From Arcobacter sp. (GTDB lineage Bacteria; Acidobacteriota; Terriglobia; Bryobacterales; Bryobacteraceae), in NCBI GenBank assembly GCA_020723085.1, contig DYJN01000004.1:1-64000 (forward strand): 64,000 nucleotides of DNA, written 5' to 3'. The notes beneath the pieces are model-generated. The model worked only from the letters and a program-made list of their open reading frames with translations. It ran no database searches and was not told where the DNA came from. Position numbers and translations under genes: made by a program. Shown here in pieces: positions 26,474 through 34,674 of the stretch; positions within the stretch are counted from its first letter, which is position 1, and each line of letters begins with the position of its first letter.

Positions 26474-26994
26474 TCCGCACCTCCTTCCGGCACCGCGGCC
26501 GGCTTGCCGGCCCTCAATTCCCGCACCACGCCCGACGGCTCGCTCACCGTGCACCGGCCCGTCTCCACATCCAGGCGCACCGTGCGCGACACCGATCCCC
26601 CGACCTCCTCTCCATGAACCAGCACGCCCGCCTTCCACAGGATCTTGCGCACCGCGGCATGGTTGCGGCGGCCGATGTTGAACACGCCGCCGCTGTCGAC
26701 CACGTTGGCCCCTCCGGCCAGCCGCACCTGCAGCCGGCGCTTCTCGGCGCCTTTCTCATAGGCCAGCCGGAACAGCAGCGGCGTGCCGGTGTCAGCGTAG
26801 CGGAAGGGGTTTGCGCGCCCTTGCGTCGCGCGGTCCACCGAACTGTCGGGCAGCATGAAGTGCAGCAGCCCGCCCACCTTCACGACCGGATCCCAGATCG
26901 CCACGGCGATGCACGAGCCCAGCGCGAAGGTCACCAGCTCTACCGGCTCCGCCGCCACTTTGCAGTCTCCAATGCCCACCACCAGCGTCCTCAC
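26455..26994 (-). CDS. cheD: CheD, chemoreceptor glutamine deamidase
   Basis: A 179-residue protein with the CheD active-site layout: T22 and C28 in VTFALGSCIAVAIWD and H45 in GGLLHFMLPDS, the Cys-His-Thr set used to deamidate receptor glutamines. A RLAGGANVVDSGGVFNIGRRN stretch follows, as in the family. CheD can also bind the CheY phosphatase (CheC) and is here encoded two genes from a CheX-like protein. The C-terminal 25 residues after SGVVREL are an Ala-rich extension. Start overlaps the cheR stop by 4 bp. Confidence 0.92.
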   Translation of the reverse strand: MRTLVVGIGDCKVAAEPVELVTFALGSCIAVAIWDPVVKVGGLLHFMLPDSSVDRATQGRANPFRYADTGTPLLFRLAYEKGAEKRRLQVRLAGGANVVDSGGVFNIGRRNHAAVRKILWKAGVLVHGEEVGGSVSRTVRLDVETGRCTVSEPSGVVRELRAGKPAAVPEGGAECRAAS

Positions 26995-27833
26995 ACGCTC
27001 CTCCCGCCGCCCAGGGCGGATCTCGACGGCTTGCGGTACACGGCCGGCTTCACGTAGTCCAGCTCATGCCGCACGCCCATCAGCCCTTCGCTGTGGCCGA
27101 TCAGGAACCACCCTCCCGGCTCGAGCCGGTCCGTGAAGCGCGCCACCAGCCGCTCCTGCGTCGGCTTGTCGAAATAGATCATGACGTTCCGGCAGAAGAT
27201 CACACGGAAGCGCGGCAGATGCGAGAAGTCCTGCATCAGGTTCAGCCGCCGGAACTCGACGCGCGCGCGCCATTCCCGCTTTACCCGCACGCTGCCCTCC
27301 CACCGGCCCTCGCCCTTCTGGAAAAACCGCTGCGCCCAGCCGGGCGGCAGCCCCTCCAGGCGCTCCCGCGGATAGATGCCCGCCTTCGCCGTGTCCAGCA
27401 CCCGCGTCGAGATGTCGGTCGCCAGCAGCTCGAGCGCGCCGATCCGCTCCGCGCCGAGCACGTCAGCCGCCGTGAACAGGATCGTGTACGGCTCCTCGCC
27501 CGTCGAGCAGCCCGCGCTCCAGATCCGGACCCCGCCCCGCCCGCGCAGCGGCGGCAACACCGTCTCGCGCAGCAGAGCGAAATGCTGCGGCTCGCGCAGG
27601 AAGCTCGTGTGGTTCGTCGTCAGCGCGTTGATCAACCGCTCGAGCTCCTCGCCCGTCCGGTCCGCCTTCACCGCCTCGACATACTCCGAAAGGCTGCCCA
27701 GCCCGAGTTCCTGCACCCGCCGCGCCAGCCGCGCGTTGACCAGCGCCTCCTTGCCCGGGCGCAGGTCCAGCCCGAAGCTGCGGTAGGCCAGCTCCCGGAT
27801 CTCCCGGAATTCTTTCTCGGTCAGCCCCTGCAT
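26991..27833 (-). CDS. cheR: CheR, chemoreceptor glutamate methyltransferase
   Basis: A 280-residue SAM-dependent methyltransferase. The N-terminal helical domain (LTEKEFREIRELAYRSFGLDLRPGKEALVNARLARRVQ) is followed by NHTSFLREPQHFALLRE, the SAM-binding region IWSAGCSTGEEPYTI, and FCRNVMIYFDKPTQERLVARF near residue 215. It methylates receptor glutamates and tunes MCP signalling, with CheB in opposition. No C-terminal TPR or chemoreceptor-binding pentapeptide domain is fused. It lies 27 bp after cheA. Confidence 0.95.
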   Translation of the reverse strand: MQGLTEKEFREIRELAYRSFGLDLRPGKEALVNARLARRVQELGLGSLSEYVEAVKADRTGEELERLINALTTNHTSFLREPQHFALLRETVLPPLRGRGGVRIWSAGCSTGEEPYTILFTAADVLGAERIGALELLATDISTRVLDTAKAGIYPRERLEGLPPGWAQRFFQKGEGRWEGSVRVKREWRARVEFRRLNLMQDFSHLPRFRVIFCRNVMIYFDKPTQERLVARFTDRLEPGGWFLIGHSEGLMGVRHELDYVKPAVYRKPSRSALGGGRSV

Positions 27834-27860
27834 CTTGCCTTCCTTCCGCCCTCTCCGCGC

Positions 27861-29675
27861 TCAGCTCCGCAGCACCGCCCCGGCCTCGCCCGCGATCGCC
27901 GCCAGGTCGAGGATCAGGCCCACGCGCCCGTCGCCCAGAATGGCTCCGCCGGCGAAGCCGCGCGCGTCGCGGAAGGCCGGACCCAGGCTCTTGATCACCA
28001 CCTCCTGCTTGCCCGCGAGCTCGTCCACCAGCAGGCAGAACACGCGGCTGCCGCTTTCGCCGACGATCATCAGCCCCTGGCAGGGATCTTCGCTGCGCGG
28101 CGCCACGCCCAGTCTCGCCGCCAGCCGCACCAGCGGCAGGAGCCGCCCGCGCACCATCACCATCTCTCCCTTGCCTTCCACCGTGAAGACCTGCTCCGGC
28201 GACGCCTTGAACATCTCCCGCACGGCGAAGATCGGCACGATGAACCGTTCGCCGCCCACCGACACGATCAGCCCGTCAATGATGGCCAGCGTCAGGGGCA
28301 CCTTCAACAGGAACGTCGTGCCGGCTCCCGAAGAGCTGACGATCTCGATCCGGCCGCGCAGCTTGTTGATGTGCTTCCGCACCACGTCCATGCCCACGCC
28401 GCGGCCGCTGACATCGGTCACCTGTTCGGCCGTCGAGAAGCCGGGTTCGAAGATCAGATGGAACGCCTCCGTGTCGCCCAGCTTGGCGTCGGCCGGGATC
28501 AGGCCGCGCTCCACCGCCTTGCGGATGATCTTGTCCCGGTTCAGTCCGCGGCCGTCGTCGCCGATCTCGATGACGATCATGCCCGCCTGATGGGACGCCG
28601 CCAGCCGGATGCGCCCGGCGGCCGGCTTGCCCTTCGCCTCGCGCTCGGCCGGCATCTCCAGCCCGTGATCCATGCTGTTGCGCAGCATGTGCACCAGCGG
28701 ATCGTGCAGCTCCTCGACGATCGTCCGGTCCAGCTCGACGTCCTCGCCCTGCAGCTCGAGCTCGGCCAGCTTGCCGGACTTGCGGGCCAGGTCCCGCACG
28801 AGCCGCGTCATGCGCCGGAACAGTTGCCCGATCGGCACCATGCGCATGGCCATCGCCGTCTTCTGCACCTCGCCGGTGACGCGCGTCAAATGGGCGATGT
28901 CGCGCTGGAGCTTCGGCGAGCGGACCTGCGCGAACTCCGGGTTGTGCCGCAGCATGGTCTGCGCGATCACCAGCTCGCCCACCATGTCGACCAGGTATTC
29001 CAGCTTCGACGTGTCCACCTTCACGAGCGCCGCATCGGCGCCGCCCCGGCTTCCGCTCCTCTCCGCCGGCGCCGCCGCCTCCGGAGGGGCCGCTTCAGCC
29101 TGCGGCGCGGCCTTTTCGGGTTCGGCCGGTTCGCCTTCCGCGGCCGCCTGCACGCGCGCGATCAGCGCATCGGGCTCGGGCGGCGGCTGCGCGGGGCGGC
29201 CTGCCGCCGCGGCCTCGATCGCATTCAGCCACGTCCGCAGATAGTCGCCCGCGGACAGCACCACGTCCACCGTCGCCGGCCGCATGACGAGCTTGCCGTT
29301 GCGCGCCAGATCGAGCAGCGTCTCGGTCTCGTGCGCCACGCGCTGCATGACCGTGTAATCCAGGAAGCCGGCCAGGCCCTTGATCGTGTGGAAGCTGCGG
29401 AAGGCCGCGTGCAGCGTCTCCTGCGAGTGCACGCCCTGCTCGATCTCCAGCAGGCAGGCCTCGATCTGCGCCAGGTGCTCGCGCGCTTCCACCAGGAAGT
29501 CCTGCACGAGCTCCGGATCCTGCGCCAGCGGATTGGCCGCCGCCGCGGCCGAGTCCATGCTCTCGGCCAGCGCCCGCAGCCCTTCGGCCGCGTCCGGCCG
29601 CGCAGAGGCGGCGTCCTCCAGGCGGTCCGGCCCGGCCGCCGGGCCGGATTCTTGGTTGAGCTTGTCCTCAGACAT
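27861..29675 (-). CDS. cheA: CheA histidine kinase lacking a P2 domain
   Basis: A 604-residue kinase. The P1 phosphotransfer domain has H96 in AFRSFHTIKGLAGFL. An Ala/Pro/Glu-rich linker (about 175-210) stands where the CheY-binding P2 domain is usually found. P3 dimerisation helices follow (LEYLVDMVGELVIAQTML), then the P4 ATPase with N-box EELHDPLVHMLRNSMDHGLE and GDDGRGLN, ATP-lid text TDVSGRGVGMDVV, and a CheW-like P5 (about 470-600). Without P2, phosphotransfer to CheY or CheB would depend on direct P1 contact. It is third in the operon after cheW and the MCP. Confidence 0.92.
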   Translation of the reverse strand: MSEDKLNQESGPAAGPDRLEDAASARPDAAEGLRALAESMDSAAAAANPLAQDPELVQDFLVEAREHLAQIEACLLEIEQGVHSQETLHAAFRSFHTIKGLAGFLDYTVMQRVAHETETLLDLARNGKLVMRPATVDVVLSAGDYLRTWLNAIEAAAAGRPAQPPPEPDALIARVQAAAEGEPAEPEKAAPQAEAAPPEAAAPAERSGSRGGADAALVKVDTSKLEYLVDMVGELVIAQTMLRHNPEFAQVRSPKLQRDIAHLTRVTGEVQKTAMAMRMVPIGQLFRRMTRLVRDLARKSGKLAELELQGEDVELDRTIVEELHDPLVHMLRNSMDHGLEMPAEREAKGKPAAGRIRLAASHQAGMIVIEIGDDGRGLNRDKIIRKAVERGLIPADAKLGDTEAFHLIFEPGFSTAEQVTDVSGRGVGMDVVRKHINKLRGRIEIVSSSGAGTTFLLKVPLTLAIIDGLIVSVGGERFIVPIFAVREMFKASPEQVFTVEGKGEMVMVRGRLLPLVRLAARLGVAPRSEDPCQGLMIVGESGSRVFCLLVDELAGKQEVVIKSLGPAFRDARGFAGGAILGDGRVGLILDLAAIAGEAGAVLRS

Positions 29676-29720
29676 GGTTCTTCGCCCAGTGCCACCGGTT
29701 CGGTCTCGGGCCTCCGGCCC

Positions 29721-31295
29721 TCAGAAGTCGCGGAATCCGTCCTCGAGCGGAATTTCGTTTCGCGCCGAAGTCCGGACGCCCGCGGGCGCCGCCGTCTGCG
29801 CGCGCCGGGGCGGGCGTGGCGCGGCAGCGCCTCCCGCCGGGCCGCGTTCGAAGTCTTCGTCCGCTCCCGCCAGCTCCCGCAGCCGCTCGACGGCCGCCTC
29901 GAGGGCCTGCGCCTGCGCCGTCATCTCCTCGCCCGCCGAGGCGCTCTGTTCGGCGCTGGCGGCCGTCGACTGCGTCACCTGCTGCATCTGCGCCACGGCG
30001 CGCGCGATCTGCTCGATGCCGCGGGCCTGCTCCTGGCTGCCCATGTGCACTTCGCTCGACAGCACGCGGATGCGCGAAGCGTTCTCGAACACGCGCGTGA
30101 TGCAGGCCGCCACTTCGTCCAGCCGCACCTTGCCCTCGTTGGACCGCACGATCGACTCCTCGATCAGGTCCGATGTGTCCTTGGCCGCCTGCGCGGCGCG
30201 CTGCGCGAGATTGCGGACCTCGTCGGCCACCACCGCAAAGCCCATGCCCGCCTCGCCCGCGCGCGCCGCCTCCACGGCCGCGTTCAGCGCCAGGATGTTG
30301 GTCTGGAAGGCGATCTCGTCGATCACCCGGATGATGCGGCTGATCTTCTCGCTCGAAGCGTTGATCTCCTTCATCGACTCGAGCATCTCGCCGAGCTTCT
30401 CGTTGGTCTCCTTGAGCAGCTGATCGGCCTTCTCGGTCTCGCCCGCTGCCAACGAGGCGTTCTCGGCGTTCTTCTGCGTCATCGAGTTCAGCTCTTCGGT
30501 CGACGCCGAGGTCTGCTCGAGCGACGCCGCCTGCTCGCTGGATCCCTGCGCCAGCGCCTGCGAACTGCTCGACACCTGCGCCGCCGCGCCGGCCACCTGC
30601 CGCGCCCCGTCGGCGATCTCGGCGGCGATGCGCTTCAGCGTCCGGTCGGCCCCCCGCATCACCCAGATCGCCGCGCCCGCCACCGCCGCGGCGACGATCA
30701 CGCCGATCACCAGCAGAATGATGGACAGCCTGGACCGGAAGTTGGCCGCCGCGGCCGACTCGTCGAGCAGGCGCCGCTGCAGCGCCGCCATCGCCGCCGC
30801 ATCCTTCTGCGCCCGCTCCATCACCGGACCGATCGCCGCCGCCTGCAGCCTGGTCGCCTCGTCGAAGCGCTGTTCCCGGATGTGCGCGTCGAAGACGGGC
30901 GCCAGGCGCGACCATTCCTCCAGGTCCGCTTTGAGGCTCGCCTCGATCCGCCTGCCCTCGCCCGACCACAACAGCGGATCGATCGCCGCCACGGCTTCGC
31001 CCGCCGCGCGCTGCGCCTGCGCCGCCTTGCGCTGCGATTTCTGCAACAGCGGGGCGTCGCCGGTCATCGCCCCCAGCAGCATGCCCCGCAGCGCGCCCTC
31101 AGCCGCCGCGATGTTCCTCTCGATTACGAGGGCGTTCTGCACCTTCCGCCCCTCCCTGTTCACGGTCTGGCCGACCAGCCCGCTCAGCATCGAAGCGCTG
31201 TAGATGCCCCCGGCGCCGACCAGCAGCAGGAACCCTCCGGTCAGGCCCAGGCTCAGATACATCTTGCTGCCCAAGTTCCGTTTCGAAAACGACAT
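29721..31295 (-). CDS. Methyl-accepting chemotaxis protein
   Basis: A 524-residue receptor starting at ATG 31295 behind GGAAGGAAG (an in-frame TTG seven codons upstream is less likely). TM1 is at about 12-38. A helical periplasmic region of about 140 residues follows, probably of the four-helix-bundle type. TM2 is near 180-205. I see no clear HAMP. The long cytoplasmic coiled coil has the hairpin tip [40 protein letters not shown]. The C-terminus is Arg/Pro-rich and ends EDGFRDF, with no NWETF-type tether. It is encoded next to cheW and cheA and is the likely input of this system. Confidence 0.92.
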   Translation of the reverse strand: MSFSKRNLGSKMYLSLGLTGGFLLLVGAGGIYSASMLSGLVGQTVNREGRKVQNALVIERNIAAAEGALRGMLLGAMTGDAPLLQKSQRKAAQAQRAAGEAVAAIDPLLWSGEGRRIEASLKADLEEWSRLAPVFDAHIREQRFDEATRLQAAAIGPVMERAQKDAAAMAALQRRLLDESAAAANFRSRLSIILLVIGVIVAAAVAGAAIWVMRGADRTLKRIAAEIADGARQVAGAAAQVSSSSQALAQGSSEQAASLEQTSASTEELNSMTQKNAENASLAAGETEKADQLLKETNEKLGEMLESMKEINASSEKISRIIRVIDEIAFQTNILALNAAVEAARAGEAGMGFAVVADEVRNLAQRAAQAAKDTSDLIEESIVRSNEGKVRLDEVAACITRVFENASRIRVLSSEVHMGSQEQARGIEQIARAVAQMQQVTQSTAASAEQSASAGEEMTAQAQALEAAVERLRELAGADEDFERGPAGGAAAPRPPRRAQTAAPAGVRTSARNEIPLEDGFRDF

Positions 31296-31351
31296 TGCTT
31301 GCTTCCTTCCTTGCAAATGCTGGAATTCGTCCGATCCGCCCGGCGCCGCTT

Positions 31352-31918
31352 CTACGCTTCCGCCGGAGCCTCTTCGCCCAACGGCAGCAGTTCGAGCCCG
31401 CCGAGCTCCTGCGCCGTCATCACCTCGTCAATGTCGAGCAGGATCTTCACCCGCCCCTTCACCTTCGCCATGCCGAGGATGTAAGGCAGGCGCACGTCCT
31501 CGCCGAACGACGGCGTGTCCTCGATCTCCTGCTCCTGGATGGTGAGCACCTCGCTGACGCCGTCGACGACGACGCCCATCAGCAGCGGATCGCCCGACCC
31601 GCTGCGGCGCCGCACCTGAAGGACGATGATGCAGGTGCGGGAGGTCTGCTCCCCGTCCGGCATGCCGAACTTGCGCCGCAGATCCACCACCGGGATCACC
31701 TTGCCGCGCAGGTTGATGACCCCCCGCACGTAATGGGGCGTCTGCGGCACCTCGGTGATCTCCTGCAGCCCCATGATCTCGCGCACCTTCAGCACGGCCA
31801 CGGCGAACTCCTCGCGGCCAAGGTGGAAGACGAGATACTTGCCCTGGCGGCCCTCGGCCGTCCGGCCCTGCTTGCTCACAGCGCTCTGCACGCCCATACG
31901 TCCCGCTTTCCTCGCCAT
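31352..31918 (-). CDS. cheW: CheW, chemoreceptor-kinase coupling protein
   Basis: About 188 residues from ATG 31918; a later ATG at 31897 (MGVQSAV) is also possible and has GAGGA 11 bases upstream. Two linked beta subdomains of CheW are visible: [52 protein letters not shown], then [21 protein letters not shown] and [11 protein letters not shown]. It links MCP and CheA in the array. It is the first gene of the eight-gene operon, which is transcribed away from the peroxiredoxin gene; both promoters must lie in the 150 bp between them. Confidence 0.92.
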   Translation of the reverse strand: MARKAGRMGVQSAVSKQGRTAEGRQGKYLVFHLGREEFAVAVLKVREIMGLQEITEVPQTPHYVRGVINLRGKVIPVVDLRRKFGMPDGEQTSRTCIIVLQVRRRSGSGDPLLMGVVVDGVSEVLTIQEQEIEDTPSFGEDVRLPYILGMAKVKGRVKILLDIDEVMTAQELGGLELLPLGEEAPAEA

Positions 31919-32068
31919 CGGCGGCCGCGCTCCGGGATGCGAGCATCCGCGGGGCGCGGCTCTCACCGCTCATATCGGATTGCGAGGGATCAATCGCAGG
32001 AAAAGTTCGGGCCCGTGATATGCTTGACGGCAGTCCGCGGTCCTCGCGGATGCCGCGAAGGAGGCTCG

Positions 32069-32596
32069 ATGCGTTCCGGGATTCTCACCGCCATGCTCGC
32101 CGCGCTGGCCTTCGGCCAAGCGGCCGCCCCGCCGGAAACCCATCTGAAGCCCGGCGGCGAGGCGCCGGACTTCCGTCTGAGCACCACCGGCGGCACGGAG
32201 TTCCACCTGGCCGCTCTCCGCGGCAGGACCGTCGTGGTAGCCTTTTTCCCGGCCGCCTTCACCGGCGGTTGAACGAAGGAGATGACGGCGTACCAGGCTG
32301 GTATCGCGGAATTCCAAAAGACCGGCGCCGCTGTGGTCGGCGTCAGCACGGATAACCTGCCCTCCCTGCGCCACTGGGCGCAGGAGGTCCTCAAACTCGG
32401 CTTCCCGCTGGCCAGCGACTTCGCCCGCCGCGAGGTGGCGCGCGCTTACGGGGTGCTGAACGAGGCGAGCGGCGTCGCCAACCGCACGACTTTCGTCATC
32501 GGGCCTGACGGCCGCATCCTGCACATTGACGAGGGCCCGGCTGCGCTCGATCCCGAAGGCGCGCTCGCCGTCTGCCGCCGGACGAAGAGGCCATAA
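32069..32596 (+). CDS. Selenocysteine-containing peroxiredoxin (AhpC/TSA type, in-frame TGA read as Sec)
   Basis: Read through the TGA at 32270-32272, this is one 175-residue protein. It has a strong GAAGGAGG ribosome binding site, a signal peptide (LTAMLAALAFGQAAA) and a thioredoxin-fold peroxiredoxin domain. Upstream of the TGA is VVVAFFPAAFTGG and downstream is TKEMTAYQAGIAEFQK, in the same frame. The TGA (position 68) is exactly the peroxidatic cysteine of the P-x3-T-x2-C motif. The active-site Arg is probably that in NRTTFVIGPDGRI, and C169 could be a resolving residue. Sec at this site is known in some bacterial peroxiredoxins. A frame-internal hairpin with GG loop (32288-32307) fits a bacterial SECIS. 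The alternatives, a pseudogene or sequencing error, are less likely because the only defect is at the redox residue. Role: reduction of peroxides, probably in the periplasm. Confidence 0.85.
32288..32307 (+). promoter_or_regulatory. Candidate bacterial SECIS element
   Basis: GCG (32288-32290 region) pairs with CGC at 32305-32307, a single bulged U is at 32304, and UACCA (32291-32295) pairs with UGGUA (32299-32303), leaving a GGC apical loop. The two loop guanines are about 24 nt after the TGA. This fits the known bacterial SECIS rule of a short stem with G in the first loop positions, 16-37 nt from the UGA. SelB would bind it to deliver Sec-tRNA. The fold is hand-made and not energy-tested. 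Confidence 0.6.
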
Positions 32597-32675
32597 CGCC
32601 AGGCTGGCGGCCACGGAGCCGCGGCCCCGGCGGCCGCCGGGGCCGAGACTGTCCCGGCGCCTGCCGGGCGCAGCC

Positions 32676-33314
32676 TCAGGGCAGCTCCCGGATCCAGATA
32701 TCGCGGAATTGCATGTGGCCTTCTCCGCCCGAGTGGAGCTGCAGGGCGATCGTGCCCGTCAGGAACGGCGCCCGCGGATCGGTGAAATCGATCATCTGGA
32801 CGCCGTTCAGCCGCGAACTGTAGCGGTTGCCGTTCACCGTGACGAGCATCTCGTTCCACTCATTCTGGCGGACCACCGTTTCGTTTTCCGGGGCGGGCCA
32901 GACGATCCAGGAGCGGCCGAAGCCGTAGACGCCGCCCGTGTGGCGGCCGATCCTGCAGTCGATCTCGAACTGCGCCCCCTGGCTGACGTCGGCGGTGCCG
33001 GGCTTGAAACGGGTGTGGAAATACACGCCGGAATTTCCCGTTCCGATGCACTTGAATTTCAGCGAAAGCTGGAAATTCCGGTAATCCTTCGTTGTCTCCA
33101 GATACCCGTAGTCCTTCGTCACGGCCCGGCCGATGAGGACGCCATCGGACACGGTCCATTCTTCCTTGCCGACGGGATTCCAGCCGGCGAGATCCTTGCC
33201 GTTGAACAGCCGCACCCAGTCCTCTCCGGGCGGGCGCGCGCCCTTCGGCAACTGGGCCAGCAGCCCGGCGGCCGCGGCGGCGCAGAGGAGGGTGATGGTG
33301 AGAGAACGCTTCAT
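32676..33314 (-). CDS. Secreted DUF1080 (3-keto-disaccharide hydrolase-like) protein
   Basis: A 212-residue exported protein with signal peptide (LTITLLCAAAAAGLLAQ). One concanavalin-like beta-sandwich of the DUF1080 family covers about 35-212: WVRLFNGKDLAGWNPVG, DGVLIGR, NFQLSLKFKCIGTGNSGVYFHTRF, EFEID-like QFEIDCRIG, ending MQFRDIWIRELP. Some DUF1080 proteins hydrolyse 3-keto-glycosides; others bind sugars. It stands alone, convergent with the peroxiredoxin gene and 33 bp upstream of the aminotransferase gene on the same strand, so co-transcription is possible but functionally unexplained. Confidence 0.85.
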   Translation of the reverse strand: MKRSLTITLLCAAAAAGLLAQLPKGARPPGEDWVRLFNGKDLAGWNPVGKEEWTVSDGVLIGRAVTKDYGYLETTKDYRNFQLSLKFKCIGTGNSGVYFHTRFKPGTADVSQGAQFEIDCRIGRHTGGVYGFGRSWIVWPAPENETVVRQNEWNEMLVTVNGNRYSSRLNGVQMIDFTDPRAPFLTGTIALQLHSGGEGHMQFRDIWIRELP

Positions 33315-33347
33315 GCATTCCAGCTTATCGCGGCCCGCGGCCGCGTG

Positions 33348-34460
33348 CTAGACGCCCGGCCAGCGGTTGCAGGCCTCGATCACGGCGTGCGCCTCGGCAT
33401 CGGCGAGGTAGGGATGAATCGGGAGGCTCGCTTCGCGGCGGCAGAAGCGGCGGGCGGGTCCGGGATCTCCCGCAATCTGATAAGCCACGCCGCGCATGGC
33501 GGGTTGATCGAACAAGGGAAGGGGATAATGTTCCGCCGTCTGCACGCCGCAATCGGCCATGTGGCGCCGGAAGCGCTCCTTGGCGCCATCCGGCACGAGC
33601 ACGGGGAAGAGGTGCCAGACGGAATCCGAACCGGGGGGCGGCGCCGGGATCTCGATCTGCGGGTGCCGGATTCCTTCGATGTAAGCGCGGGCGATCGCGC
33701 GCCGGCGGGCGGTCCACGCCTCCAGCCGAGGCAGCCCGGCATCGGAGAGGAACGCCGCCTGGAGCTCGTCCAGCCGGCTGTTGACACCTGCCACGGCGTG
33801 GTCGTACTTGCTCCTCTGGCCGTAATCCCGCCAGCAGCGGGCCTGCGAGGCCAGTTCCGCATCAGAAGTCAGGATGGCGCCGCCGTCGCCCATGGCGCCG
33901 AGATTTTTGGTCGGATAGAAGCTCGCCGCAGCCGCCCGGCCTGCCGAGCCGCAGGGGCGTCCATTCCAGCGGGCGAGGATGGACTGCGCGCAGTCTTCGA
34001 CGATGCGGACGCCGCGGGCGGCGATGGCGCCGAGCCGGTCCATGTCGAGACAGTGGCCGTACAGATGCACGGGGAGGAAGAAGCGGATGGCGGGATCCCG
34101 CTCGAGGATCTCCGCGCAGGCGTCGAGATCGGCCAGTCCGTTCGGCGAGCAGGGCGCGAAAACGGGCGCGCCGCCGGCGTGCAGCACGGCAAGCGCGGTG
34201 GCGAAAGCGGAGACGGGCGCTAGCAGCACGCGGTCCCCGGCGCGGAGACCCAGCGTGCGGAGGGCGATCCCGAGGGCGTCGAGCCCGCTAGCGACGCCCA
34301 CGGCATGGGGGAGCCCCCAGACGGCGGCGAGGCTCTGTTCGAAACGCTCCACTTCGCGGCCGAGGATGTACCAGCCGGAAGCGCCGGTGCGCTCGAGCGC
34401 GCGGTGAAAATCCTCTCCGGCATCCGCCCACTGGCGCCGGAAATCATTCATCAGGATCAT
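33348..34460 (-). CDS. DegT/DnrJ/EryC1 family PLP-dependent sugar aminotransferase
   Basis: A 370-residue cytoplasmic enzyme starting at ATG 34460 (MILMNDF). Fold-type I aminotransferase signs: GVASGLDALGIALRTLGL, the aspartate of IVEDCAQSI that contacts the PLP ring nitrogen, and the Schiff-base lysine in SFYPTKNLGAMGDGGAI. C-terminal text (HYPLPLFDQPA, LPIHPYLADAEAHAVIEAC) is typical of the family, which aminates nucleotide-linked keto-sugars for surface polysaccharides or antibiotics. No other nucleotide-sugar gene is nearby, so the substrate is open. Confidence 0.9.
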   Translation of the reverse strand: MILMNDFRRQWADAGEDFHRALERTGASGWYILGREVERFEQSLAAVWGLPHAVGVASGLDALGIALRTLGLRAGDRVLLAPVSAFATALAVLHAGGAPVFAPCSPNGLADLDACAEILERDPAIRFFLPVHLYGHCLDMDRLGAIAARGVRIVEDCAQSILARWNGRPCGSAGRAAAASFYPTKNLGAMGDGGAILTSDAELASQARCWRDYGQRSKYDHAVAGVNSRLDELQAAFLSDAGLPRLEAWTARRRAIARAYIEGIRHPQIEIPAPPPGSDSVWHLFPVLVPDGAKERFRRHMADCGVQTAEHYPLPLFDQPAMRGVAYQIAGDPGPARRFCRREASLPIHPYLADAEAHAVIEACNRWPGV

Positions 34461-34674
34461 GGGACGCAATTCCGATTCAAAGGCGATTTGCGGGGAATTT
34501 CCACGCCGGCCGCCGCGCCACGCGGGCTCCCTTTCCAGTTGCCGGCCCGGCCGCCTCGCCCAAGACAGGCGCGCCGCCTTCCTGCCGGCCATGGATGCCA
34601 GTATAGCGGCGGGGGCTGGATTCCGGCGTGCGGCAGTGCTAGCTTGTGGCCAAGGGTTCCAACGGAGGTGAGCG

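Noticed and set aside
26474-26638. Longer start of the CheY-like gene inside cheD
   Set aside because: GTG 26473 has a near-perfect Shine-Dalgarno sequence at correct spacing; the upstream extension is only the cheD gene in another frame.
27066-31484. A very long open frame on the plus strand across the chemosensory genes
   Set aside because: It is antisense to cheR, cheA and mcp, whose domains and motifs are unmistakable; the translation is His/Arg/Gln/Pro-rich without any domain, a usual by-product of high GC.
32270-32272. TGA as a disabling nonsense mutation in a pseudogene
   Set aside because: The rest of the gene is intact with conserved active-site residues and a strong ribosome binding site, and the TGA is at the one position where Sec is functionally expected. 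Not fully excluded without the genome's sel genes.
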